Origin: Leishmania martiniquensis
Lineage: Eukaryota; Euglenozoa; Kinetoplastea; Trypanosomatida; Trypanosomatidae
Reading direction: 5' to 3'
Assembly (NCBI RefSeq): GCF_017916325.1
Contig: NC_090153.1
Span: 510,001-574,000, forward strand
DNA: 64,000 bases
Below, in pieces: positions 10,431 to 19,989 of this stretch (positions are counted from its first letter, which is position 1; every line of letters begins with the position of its first letter). The notes under the pieces were generated by a model that did no database searches, had not been told where the DNA came from, and saw nothing but the letters and a program-made list of their open reading frames with translations. A program made the position numbers and the translations under genes.

Positions 10431-11871
10431 TGCCACATGCAGCGGCGCAGACGGCTAGCTGGGGGTGAGAAGACTACTAATAGTGATGCCGGTGCAAATA
10501 GACCAGCGACTCTCGCACATATGATGTGCGAGGCCTCTCCCTTTCACCACCGCATGCGTTTCCTCTTGCGATCTCGCCGGCGCGTGCAGGCATACCGGTC
10601 GTCTGCGTCTTCCCCCGTCGCGCTCATCACCGTATTGTTTTCCCATTTTCGGTCGATCTCTTAATCGACTGCGCAGATGTGAGCAGTTTTTCTGTGCTGT
10701 GCATGCGCTGTTAACCCACCCGAAGGGAGGCAAGCACCCCGCGTGCACCTTGAGAGGGGCAGCCTTGGGAAGCAGCGCAGGTCTTCGTGATCCTATCCCT
10801 TTGGCACGGACGCCCGCCTACGAGCGTGAACACGTGCGTCTGCACCCCACAGCGTGTGGTTCTGTGCCGGTGGCCGTTACCTTGCGCTGCTGCCGGACGG
10901 ACATGCTTGCGCGCGCGTGCGTGTGTGTGCGCTGGTCCCTTGCTTTCGGGTTCAGATGCTTCGTACCCATGCCACCTATGCCGCCCCCTTCTCGCACGCT
11001 CTTCTTGCTTGTCCCTCCCCCCTCCCCTCGGCCCTTTCCCCTCCATCCATAACCCTTCCTCACCCCCCACGCCACGGCACGCCTGCAGCTGCGCATGCCC
11101 TCCCCTCACTCCATCTTCTTCCGCTTATCTATCTGTTATTAGAGACAATAAAACCTTCTTCGTCTCCTACCAGATTCATCCTGATCCGCACCACTGTTGC
11201 CTCCGCAGGGCCATTGAGTCATCCTCGTTCGCTCGCTCTCCCGTACACGCTCTCACACAGCTCAGCATCCTGAGACGTGAAGAACGTCAGCTCTCACCAG
11301 ACTCTCGCCCGTACAGAGACAGTCAAGCCGCCGCTTTCTCTTCCTCTGCCTCTCTCTCTTCCACGTAGCGCACGCCCATTCCTCATCACATCCTCGCACA
11401 CTTGCAATCGACGTAGCTGCTGCTCAATAGTCGCGTCGACAGTTCGTGCACACACGGCCACGCCAACACACCTTCCTCACTCGTTTCTCACAGAGAGGGA
11501 CACCGCCACTTCCCAAGGCACCGATTGGGAGGCCTCCATCATTTGAGCGCGGTTCTCTGTACCCCCCCTTCACCCCGTCTTCCCATTCCTCTTCCTTCCC
11601 CCCTCCCCAACCCCGCAGGAGATCCTTTCCCAGCAGGCCCGCCCCATTTTTTTTCGTCTTCGGACAGTTTTGCGGCTCTGCCCCGCTTTCCTCTTTTGCC
11701 GCACGCTTCTTTCGTCGGCGCCCGCCCCCCCCCCGCCTTCTCCCTCTCTGACGTGCACTTCCCTCGACAGTCAGCACTGCACGCCTGCGCACTGACAAAC
11801 ATCCACCCACGAAACCCTCGAACAACAAAAAAGAGCTAACGACGACCTCTCCCCCCCCGCTGACGTCTAAG
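10431..11871 (+). other. Intergenic region / UTRs between TRF and first carrier gene
   Basis: This 1.44 kb stretch without a recognised gene is C/T-rich at 10980-11060 and 11560-11760. Frames open on both strands are low complexity. Confidence 0.55.
11722..11770 (+). promoter_or_regulatory. Candidate spliced-leader acceptor for first carrier
   Basis: A C/T tract (11722-11764, interrupted by a short GACG) precedes AG at 11769-11770. This would leave a 5' UTR of about 100 nt before the ATG at 11872. Confidence 0.4.
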
Positions 11872-12834
11872 ATGGCCGCGTCTCCGAAGAGTGCCACACA
11901 TCCTTCCTCCAAGGCGGCGGCTCCGCCCCTCCCGCTCTGGCAGACGCTGGGGGTGTCAGGCTTTTCGGGTGTATTTGGCTGGTGCTTCACACACCCCTTC
12001 GAGATGTGGAAGAATACGGTGATGATGGCGCCACCCGGCACGAGCCAGCTGGAGTGCTTAAAGACAACGGCGAGGAAGGGCTTCTACACGGGCCTGTCTA
12101 GTGGCCTGATGCGCCAGGTGGTCTACACCACCGCCCGTCTCGGCTGTTACCCATCTTTCCGTGACGGCATACTGCAGTGCGAGGCCGCGATGGGGCTGAA
12201 GAAGTCCGCGGACCCTTCTGCTGCGACGGCGCTGGACCGCGCTCTCGCCGGCGCGTCTGCCGGCGTTTTTGCCTCGTTCCTATCGTCTCCGGTGGAGGTG
12301 TGCCTTGTTCTGCAGACCACAAACAAGGGTAAGGAGAAGCTGTCCATGCTGAGGGCCTTCACTGAAGTTCTGAGGAGCCGTGGCGTAGCTGGGCTGTGGA
12401 GCGGCATCGGCGCTCTCTCGTCGCGTGCGGCGATGATTGGTGTGTCGCAGGTGGCGGTGCACGACCAGGTGCTGACGATGCTGCGCACACGCAACGTGAA
12501 GCGCAAGGACCCGCTCAACGACAATCTCGTTGTCAACATGGCCAGCATCATCACAGCTTTCTTCTGCAGTGCTGTGACGATGCCGGTGGAGGTGGCACGT
12601 GTGCGGATGTCGGCCGAGGCGAAGCTGAGCGCTGGGACGGAGAAGAAGTACCACAACGTTGTGCAGTGCATCGGCCGCATCTTCAGGGAGGAGGGCCTGC
12701 TGGCCATGTATGACTCATACGTGCCGTACTTCGGGAGGTGTGCGTCACAAACGGTGATTTGCTTCTTCATGATTGAATACCTGACGCGTGAGCTGCGCAA
12801 GCGGCAGCAGGCCAAGACGAATGCCATCAAGTAA
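11872..12834 (+). CDS. MCP12: Mitochondrial carrier, 2-oxoglutarate/malate type (copy 1)
   Basis: This 320-residue protein has the usual SLC25 length and three repeats. The signature motifs are HPFEMWK (Pro42, Glu44, Lys47), SPVEVCL (Pro140, Glu142, with Leu145 in place of the usual Lys/Arg) and MPVEVAR (Pro238, Glu240, Arg243). A Leu at the end of the second motif, and the segment FYTGLSSGLMRQVVYTTARL at 71-90, closely resemble the 2-oxoglutarate/malate carrier (SLC25A11) segment. The likely role is exchange of 2-oxoglutarate, malate or related dicarboxylates across the inner mitochondrial membrane. In T. brucei the carrier beside TRF is MCP12, an oxodicarboxylate-type carrier, which agrees with the position here. 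An almost identical gene follows 2.2 kb downstream. The two differ mainly at the N-terminus and the last 27-29 residues. Substrate choice is inferred from family motifs. Confidence 0.85.
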   Translation: MAASPKSATHPSSKAAAPPLPLWQTLGVSGFSGVFGWCFTHPFEMWKNTVMMAPPGTSQLECLKTTARKGFYTGLSSGLMRQVVYTTARLGCYPSFRDGILQCEAAMGLKKSADPSAATALDRALAGASAGVFASFLSSPVEVCLVLQTTNKGKEKLSMLRAFTEVLRSRGVAGLWSGIGALSSRAAMIGVSQVAVHDQVLTMLRTRNVKRKDPLNDNLVVNMASIITAFFCSAVTMPVEVARVRMSAEAKLSAGTEKKYHNVVQCIGRIFREEGLLAMYDSYVPYFGRCASQTVICFFMIEYLTRELRKRQQAKTNAIK

Positions 12835-15027
12835 GCGCTGCTGAGGGTATTCAACGGAGGATCTGGAGGAGAGCGAAGAGTCGGAGGCGACGCTGTGCAT
12901 GGAGACATAGGGTATTGGACGCCTCAGCGGCGATTCACTCGGTCGCCGGGTGGGCCAGGCTGCTCGTACGAGGAAGGGGGAGCGCACATGTGCAGGTATG
13001 CGCAGCCACCTGTGCGCTCTTTTCGTTCTCTCACCTGCCCTGTGCAAATACGCGAAGGAAGTTTTTCTGCGTGCATCTTTTCGTGTGCAGCTCCTTTTTC
13101 TGCCTGTGCGTGGTGGTGCTCTTTCTTCTCTTCAGCTCTGTGCTTGTTTGCCACCGCTTCCTTCCCCGCCACCGGTGCTTGCCGCTGCGCTCTCTTCCCC
13201 CCCCCACATCCTCTTTTCATCATCTCTGCGACCACACTGGCCGTCCGACGCGTTTTGCACGCGGCCCCACTCCCTCTTCTCACGTGCAAACAGATGGCAT
13301 AGTCCTCCCCTCCTCTTTTTTTTCTTCTTGGTTCCTTTTTGTTACCGATCACTTATCTGCGAGCGCTCTTTTTTTGCTGTTGTCTTTGTCTCTCTCTCCC
13401 CCTTCTTCTCACACGATACCTTTGGCTTGGCTCTATCCGTTTTTTTTTTCTCTATTTGCTCTGAGGGAGTGGGGAGAGGCCGGGCGCGGCGTCACGGGAT
13501 GGGTTGGTGGTGCTGCGCTGTGCTGTGGTATGCGTGAGTGTGACCAGCTTGTATGTGCGTGTGCGTGTGTGTGAGAGAAGTGGTGATGACAGGAGCAGAA
13601 GAGGGTGGTTGAACGACTACGCTGGGAGAGATGGCGGCGGGCCTTCTCTCTTTTCCTCCCTCTCTCCCCCTATCTCTCGATCCTATGCTACTCCGCACAT
13701 GCCACTCGACGCTCTCCCCCTTCTTACCTTGTACGCTTCCCGCATGCACGCTTATTGACGTGCATCTCCCCCCCTCTGTGTGCGTGTGATGCCGGAGGGG
13801 GGAGGGGCGTACACGAGACCCTCCTCAGCTGCCGCTGCTGACGCTCTCTGTCTGTTCGTTGCTCGAGTACCTCTTCTTCTTTTGACCAGCGATTATCAGG
13901 CGAGATTCATTGCGAACGGAAAGCAAAGGTGCGCATGTGAAGGCATGTGATGGGGGCGGAGGGCCGTGCTAGGGAGGCAGAGCGAGCTCCCGGAGGCAAG
14001 TCTGGTGCCTCTGGTTCCTGGTGCAGAACGTGCACATGTGATTGCCGACCTGCTCGACATGCACCCCATGCCGCGACTCCTGCACTGCTGCTGCTCCTTA
14101 TCCCTCGCTGCCCTTGTTGCAGCTTGGAGAGCCACACACACACACACACACGCTCTTCTCTTTGTTCCCGGTACACGAGGCCGCTGCTGGAGGGCATCGC
14201 GCGCTCCTGTGCTTCAGGTAGCACCCTCTCCGACTCGGAGCACCATTCGTGTGGAGCTGTGGATGAGAAGGTCGATCCACTGAAGGGCGTGCGAGCAGAG
14301 GCGAAAGCAGCTGAAGGCTCAGCACACACATGACAAAAGGGGCCGCTGGGTAGCGCTTCCGCGAGAGGCTGAGCACTGAACCACAAAGGGGAACGTGCTT
14401 GCCTCTTGATAACCCTCTCTCTCTGTCAGTGCGTGCGGCCGCGTCTGTTGGTGGATTCGGCGAGTGAGGGGGGGTGCGGCAGCTGAGCTACCTCCTCCTT
14501 TGTCTTCGTGCCGTCGTCCTTGCCGGAGCGAATCAGCGGCCTGGCGGTGATGTGCGCGTGGAGGCGACGGTGACTTGGACGTGCAGCGGTGCGTCTCCGT
14601 GCGAAGCGAATGCTGCCCTTCCGCGCACACTCTTGTGCACCTCCCTGCACTGGCTGGCCACCGCCGTGCGTCGCCGTTTCGCCCCCACACACGCACAGCC
14701 ACGCACACCACTGCTTGTACTCTCTCGCTCTCTCCGCCTCCTCGCTGCACCCTTTTCCCCACAAAACGCCCCACCTCAGCCCGACCCTCTCAACCTCCCT
14801 ATCGCTCTCCGCCTGCGCTTGCGTCTGCGTGTGACTGAGTGACGCATCCAATCAAGGATATCAGGCAAGCACACAACCACAATCGAGCAGGCAGCCAAAA
14901 AGGTCACCACCTCGACCACCGCTCCTGATAGCGCTGTCGCAGAGTTGTGTGAGCCCTCGTCTCCGCGCGCCTCTCTCATCACACCCCCTTTTTCTCCTCT
15001 TTTTGTCTTGTGCTCACCTTATCGACC
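12835..15027 (+). other. Intergenic region between the two carrier genes
   Basis: This 2.2 kb stretch has T/C-rich tracts at 13280-13450 and 13640-13690 and a CA repeat near 14134-14150. A G-rich, less pyrimidine-biased patch lies at 14340-14640. Unlike the coding cores, it shows no obvious similarity to the flanks of the other copy. A C/T tract at about 14965-15005 lies just before the second carrier. No gene was recognised. Confidence 0.5.
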
Positions 15028-15954
15028 ATGCCGCAGCGGTCCGCCTCAGTGCCCAAGGCGGCGGCTCCGCCCCTCCCGCTCTGGCAGACGCTGGGGGTTT
15101 CAGGCTTTTCGGGTGTGTTTGCCTGGTGCTTCACACACCCCTTCGAGATGTGGAAGAATACGGTGATGATGGCGCCACCCGGCACGAGCCAGCTGGAGTG
15201 CTTAAAGACAACGGCGAGGAAGGGCTTCTACACGGGCCTGTCTAGTGGCCTGATGCGCCAGGTGGTCTACACCACCGCCCGTCTCGGCTGTTACCCATCT
15301 TTCCGTGACGGCATACTGCAGTGCGAGGCCGCGATGGGGCTGAAGAAGTCCGCGGACCCTTCTGCTGCGACGGCGCTGGACCGCGCTCTCGCCGGCGCGT
15401 CTGCCGGCGTTTTTGCCTCGTTCCTATCGTCTCCGGTGGAGGTGTGCCTTGTTCTGCAGACCACAAACAAGGGTAAGGAGAAGCTGTCCATGCTGAGGGC
15501 CTTCACTGAAGTTCTGAGGAGCCGTGGCGTAGCTGGGCTGTGGAGCGGCATCGGCGCTCTCTCGTCGCGTGCGGCGCTGGTTGGTGTGTCGCAGGTGGCG
15601 GTGCACGACCAGGTGCTGACGATGCTGCGCACACGCAACGTGAAGCGCAAGGACCCGCTCAACGACAATCTCGTTGTCAACATGGCCAGCATCATCACAG
15701 CTTTGTTTTATAGTGCTGTGACGATGCCGGTGGAGGTGGCACGTGTGCGGATGTCGGCCGAGGCGAAGCTGAGCGCTGGGACGGAGAAGAAGTACCACAA
15801 CGTTGTGCAGTGCATCGGCCGCATCTTCAGGGAGGAGGGCCTGCTGGCCATGTATGACTCATACGTGCCGTACTTCGGGAGGTGTGCGATGCACACGATC
15901 ATTTCCTTCTTCACGATCGAGTACGTTACTCGCACGCTGAGGGAGCGGCGCTAG
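15028..15954 (+). CDS. Mitochondrial carrier, 2-oxoglutarate/malate type (copy 2)
   Basis: This 308-residue paralogue of the gene at 11872 starts at the ATG at 15028; the open frame before it has no ATG. The three carrier motifs are at Pro38, Pro136 and Pro234, again with Leu ending the second motif. Over 15055-15888 the DNA differs from 11911-12744 at only about nine positions that I could find. Three small clusters of change alter Gly to Ala in the first helix, MI to LV, and FFC to LFY. The N-terminus (MPQRSASVP) and the last 22 residues (after FGRCA) are unrelated in DNA detail to copy 1, though the end keeps the carrier pattern (FFTIEYVTRTLRERR). The likely function is the same dicarboxylate exchange. 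Different tails and UTRs suggest different targeting signals or expression. The core similarity implies recent duplication or gene conversion. Confidence 0.85.
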   Translation: MPQRSASVPKAAAPPLPLWQTLGVSGFSGVFAWCFTHPFEMWKNTVMMAPPGTSQLECLKTTARKGFYTGLSSGLMRQVVYTTARLGCYPSFRDGILQCEAAMGLKKSADPSAATALDRALAGASAGVFASFLSSPVEVCLVLQTTNKGKEKLSMLRAFTEVLRSRGVAGLWSGIGALSSRAALVGVSQVAVHDQVLTMLRTRNVKRKDPLNDNLVVNMASIITALFYSAVTMPVEVARVRMSAEAKLSAGTEKKYHNVVQCIGRIFREEGLLAMYDSYVPYFGRCAMHTIISFFTIEYVTRTLRERR

Positions 15955-18900
15955 TGCACCGCCCTCCCTTCCTTTCCTCTCATCGAGCGGGGGAGGGCAC
16001 GGCGTGCGGTTATGAGAGCTGGAGGGGTGAGCGCTGTATCGGCTACAGCGTGTTGAGAGCAGGTGGTGAATGGAGGATAGGAGGAGGTACAAAAAGAGCA
16101 AGAGAGGGAGGCAGCCGACGTCAGCGGAGGGTTAGTTGTGCTGTTCAGATTTTTTCCGGGCGTGTTGTCGGTTGGTAAGGTAGTGGATTGTATATATTTC
16201 TCTGCGAAGGGCTCCCCGCGCGCGCTTCTCGTAGTGTCTCTGCTTGCAAACGTCACCAGTGTGGCTGCTGTCTGCCTTCTGCTGCTTCACGAGCCATATC
16301 TGTTGTGGACGCGCATGCCTGCTGGCGCTTTCATGGGCACTGCGAGCTTCCAGGCGCGTGCTCGCGTTTGCGGCATGGGCTGGCGGGTCGCGCCGACGCA
16401 ACTGCAGGTGGCTGCTGCGTGCGGTGGTCGCCCGCGGGCCACAAGAGCAGACCTGTGCGCATCGAAAACGCCTTATGCATACATGCTTTATAATGGCGCC
16501 TTTTTTTCTAGACTTCTCTGCGGGTCCCTAAAGGACAGTCGGACGACCTTCGAGCACCCGCGCCGTCCCAGACACAGTGGGGCAGGCTGGCAATGACATC
16601 GTGAGCCACAGGGGCGGTCGAAAGATTGAGAGCTGTATGGAAGTAGCGTCGAAAGGTTCACGAGCGATTGCCCTCGCACGCGCGGGTCACGCAAAGCGCG
16701 CATGCGATGCAGCACTTTTCGTTTATCTGCATGTCTCCACACACCATGCCGAAGCAGTGAGACCCCTCTCCCTTAACCGCGCTCAGCGGTGGGCGTGCAC
16801 GGGTGTGCGTTGGCTTGCGTCCATGTGCCCTGCAGGGACACCTGTAGCGAGCCCGCCCCGACATTGGCCGAGAAGAAGAGTGGAGGCGGGTGAGCACTAG
16901 CTTCTCCCCCCTGTGCCTTCTTCCTTTTATTTTAGCTATTCTTTCACATGCTCGTTGATGCCGTATGTGCATCGAAGAGGCGCACGCTGGCGCAACGCCG
17001 ATGCGATATTTTGTGCTATTCGCGCGTGTTTTTCTTCCCCCTTTTTTGTTTGCGGCTCTTCGCGCGCAATTTCCCGCAGCTCGTGCATATATATATATGT
17101 GTGTGTGTCTCTCTGCCTCCCTCTGTCGGCGTCTGCTCATTCGAACCCCGCCAGGGAAACTCGACGGCGACAGCGAAAAAAAAAAGAAAACGTGCGCCGT
17201 ATGGAATGCGCAGGCGCCACAGCGAGCGCTTTCGAGTGGGAGGGCCGACCGGTGGCGACTCTTGCCGCGTGAGCTTTCGTGTGCCCTGTCGTCTAGTTTC
17301 ACTAATACCCCCTCTCTCCCTCTCTGACTCTTTCAGCTCTTAGTCGCGCCCCTCGTCATCTGCCTGGACGCATTGTGTGGCTCACGTTCACGCACCACTG
17401 AGATGCGTCGTTCCCCCGGTCGCTGAGTTTGGCGGGAGGACCGTTTGCGAACCGTTTTGACTAGTGGTGGTGGCACCCTTGCGTGTGTCGGTGCTCCTTC
17501 GGCTACTGCCCGGTCGCCTTCCCCATCCCTCACCGCACACCCTAAAAGTGAAGAGTTGGAGTGATAAAAGTCATTGCCACATATCGGTAGCGGAGGAAGA
17601 GCAGCGGCGTATGCGCCAGAGAGGGAGTAAACGCGCAGGTGCGCGAGAGGGTGGGGCGACAGTGTATGAGGTGCGAGGGAGAGGGGGAGGGAGGCGGCGC
17701 CGAGAGAAAGAGGCATCGAACCTTCGCGTATATGTGTGTGCGTGTGTGCATGCATACATATATATTTATGTCCGTGGAACTGAAACACCAATACTCAGGG
17801 GTGTGACACACACCCACACACATACATACACACACATATATATATATATATACAGACAGATACTCGACGACCTCGAGGAGCTTGAAAGACGTGAGAGAGA
17901 GAGACAGGCATATCCCCGGTCATTGCGCAAAGCGAAGCGAGACACAGGGGTGTGTGTGTGAGGGGGAGGGGGGAAGCAAGGCCATCGAGCAAGCGAAGGG
18001 AGGAGAGCGCGGGCGCACCGGAGGTCGCATTCCATGGCGACTGCGACTCCTTCACAAATGTTTCGCCCTGACGAGTGTTTGTCTTCATCGCTTTTTTTGC
18101 TGCTGCTGTTTCTTCCACCCCCGGGCGCAGCGCCCCACCCATCCTGGCGGAGGGGCATCAGCAGATGTTTTTTTTTCAAAAGGGACCCCGCGGCGAACCC
18201 CAACGCTCACATCTGCAGTGGTCTTGCCGATACCGATGCGACTCTCTGCACTCGTTTTACCTTTTCCTTCCTCTGCTTCCCCCAACCTCAACGGATGCAC
18301 GCCAATGGGTGCACACTTATATATACTCCCCGGCGACCGATTTTGTCTCTCTTCAGCGATGATCCTCTCTGGTATAGACCATGCAATCCGAAACTCTTTC
18401 TGAGCGTGTTGAGGCAATGTGAGGCCCACAGCGGCCATGCCGGTTGTAGGGAGCATAGGCTCTGTGCTGATGCACGAGGATCAAGGTTCATCACTACCCC
18501 CTCCCTCCCCCCCGAGGAAAGCATTCGCCTCTTCGCGGTTACACGCCTCCAGTTAGGCGCTCCGCCCATCAGGAAGCGGCTAAACTGCGCTGTGGCCTCT
18601 TGACTTATGCACTCTTGTCGCCGGGCACGCGCTTGGCGCTACCACAGCTCTCCTCCCTTTCTTTTACTGCCTCTTGCTTTCATCGCACGCCACCGCATCT
18701 GCTCCGCGCTCATCTTCCGGCCACTGCAGACGACACGCAGCAACACAAAGGTGAACTGAGGGAGGGCGATGGGGAGGAGAAGAGCGCAGAGCGCATCCGC
18801 AGCCTTTTTCGCCACCTTTTCCGGACTGCTCAGAGGCCCCTTTCCCTCTCCTTTCTCTTTGGAGGGGGAAAGAGGGACGCGGGTGGGGGAGGGGCGGGCG

Positions 18901-19196
18901 TGATGGACGTAACCGGCCGAGGAGGGCGAAGCGTGCGGAATCTAGTGACTGGGTGCGTGTCTGCCCACCACCTCTTTTTGGTAGGGTGATCCCAAGCACG
19001 GCCAGGCGAACGGCGGCTGAGATGTCTTGGACGGTGACCCGGCCATCGAATACGTTTGAGGTTTGGCCCAGTGTTGCACCCAGAGACCTAAAAGCGAAGA
19101 TCAAGTCTGCGGCGGGGACTGCCTCCGCAACAGCCATGATGCAGCGCACGCTACTCAGGCTCCTAACCCTCTATGCCCTCGTGATGGTTAGGAGCA
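15955..19196 (+). other. Intergenic region downstream of second carrier
   Basis: This is 3.2 kb with no confident gene. It contains TA/TG microsatellites (17088-17110 and 17812-17854), a CT-rich block (18600-18670) and, just before the SIDER2 copy, a 10-bp inverted repeat (19159-19168 with 19186-19195). A protein-like reading frame on the minus strand at about 18970-19165 is noted as a finding but not called as a gene. Confidence 0.5.
19159..19195. repeat. 10-bp inverted repeat next to SIDER2 copy 1
   Basis: GCTCCTAACC at 19159-19168 is perfectly complementary to GGTTAGGAGC at 19186-19195 across a 17-nt loop. The right arm overlaps the left arm of a second stem (GGAGCAC 19191-19197 with GTGCTCC 19211-19217), so the two hairpins would be mutually exclusive in RNA. 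Confidence 0.6.
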
Positions 19197-19774
19197 CCTC
19201 GCCGTTCGTGGTGCTCCTCTCGAGGGGAGGGGAGGGGTGGTGGCGGCCCCGTTGACTCTCTGTGTGGGGAACCGGAGCCGCTCTCTCACCCCCGCCAATG
19301 CCCCGAGCCGCTTCTGCTGGTGGTGACCGGGTCAGCTGCGCGCTGATGCGTGGGAGGGTGGAGGCCGGAGTGATTGATGGCCACTAATGTGGGCGGCGTC
19401 GCGTGGGGGTGCCTGCAGCATCCGCATGCTGGGCGCAGCGCCAGCGTGGCTGGGCCGCCTTTCACCCGGCCCTTACTCTCTGCCGACTGGTGTGTGTGTG
19501 GCTGCGCCACCGCCGAGGGATGCGTCGCGCGGCTGCCGGACCAACGAGGAGCTGTTGTGAGGCAACCTTGAGGGCGGCTGGCGGGCGGAGCTCGGGGTGA
19601 ATGCGGTGCTGGTGCAGCTGTCAGCTGCTGCATCGCCTGCAAGGCGCTGGCATGGCTGCCGAGCAGGACGCGCTTCGGTCTGTGTGTGAGGGCCGGGCGG
19701 TGGTGTGATGGAGGCGGAGCTGTGTGCTGCGTGGCGGAGGGCACGTGGACGCATCAGGGAGCTAAAAAAAAGAG
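19197..19774 (+). mobile_element. SIDER2-type degenerate retroposon, copy 1 (full length)
   Basis: About 576 bp, starting CCTCGCCGTTCGTGGTGC and ending in an A-rich tail (19764-19771). It is almost identical, without indels, to 34665-35242 (offset 15468), and its first half matches 42327-42614. Length, internal sequence and the short A tail fit LmSIDER2, a family of inactive short retroposons of the ingi/L1Tc clade. These lie mostly in 3' UTRs and have been linked to mRNA decay and control of expression. It sits between the carrier and NAA60-like genes, probably in the 3' UTR of the carrier transcript. No clear target-site duplication was found. Confidence 0.8.
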
Positions 19775-19947
19775 AGCCTTCTACTCCCCTTCTTTTCGGC
19801 TCTACGACTGGGCTATGGAAACCGCCTCACCGACGCCCTTCTTCGCCACTGAACCTGAAGAAGCGCTGTAGCGATACTCGCGTAGAAAGGCGATCGGCAG
19901 AAAGCCAGCGAAGATACAGAGTGTACAATGCCGGGCCGTGCGCTCCT

Positions 19948-19984
19948 CCCTCCCTCACTCTTTCCCTTCTTCCCTTCCACATAG
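19948..19984 (+). promoter_or_regulatory. Candidate polypyrimidine tract and acceptor for NAA60-like gene
   Basis: A C/T-rich tract at 19948-19976 is followed by AG at 19983-19984. If used, the 5' UTR would be only about 5 nt, so an earlier AG may be the real site. Either way it argues that upstream in-frame codons, which run into the SIDER2 copy, are not translated. Confidence 0.3.
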
Positions 19985-19989
19985 CAACG

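Noticed and set aside
17137..17150. TTCGAACC resembling a tRNA T-arm
   Set aside because: The flanking bases do not form a T-stem on either strand and no acceptor or anticodon stem could be found.
19705..19989. N-terminal extension of the NAA60-like protein into SIDER2 sequence
   Set aside because: The extension translates the 3' end of the retroposon and a C/T tract, and no acceptor was seen before it. The ATG at 19990 follows a polypyrimidine tract.
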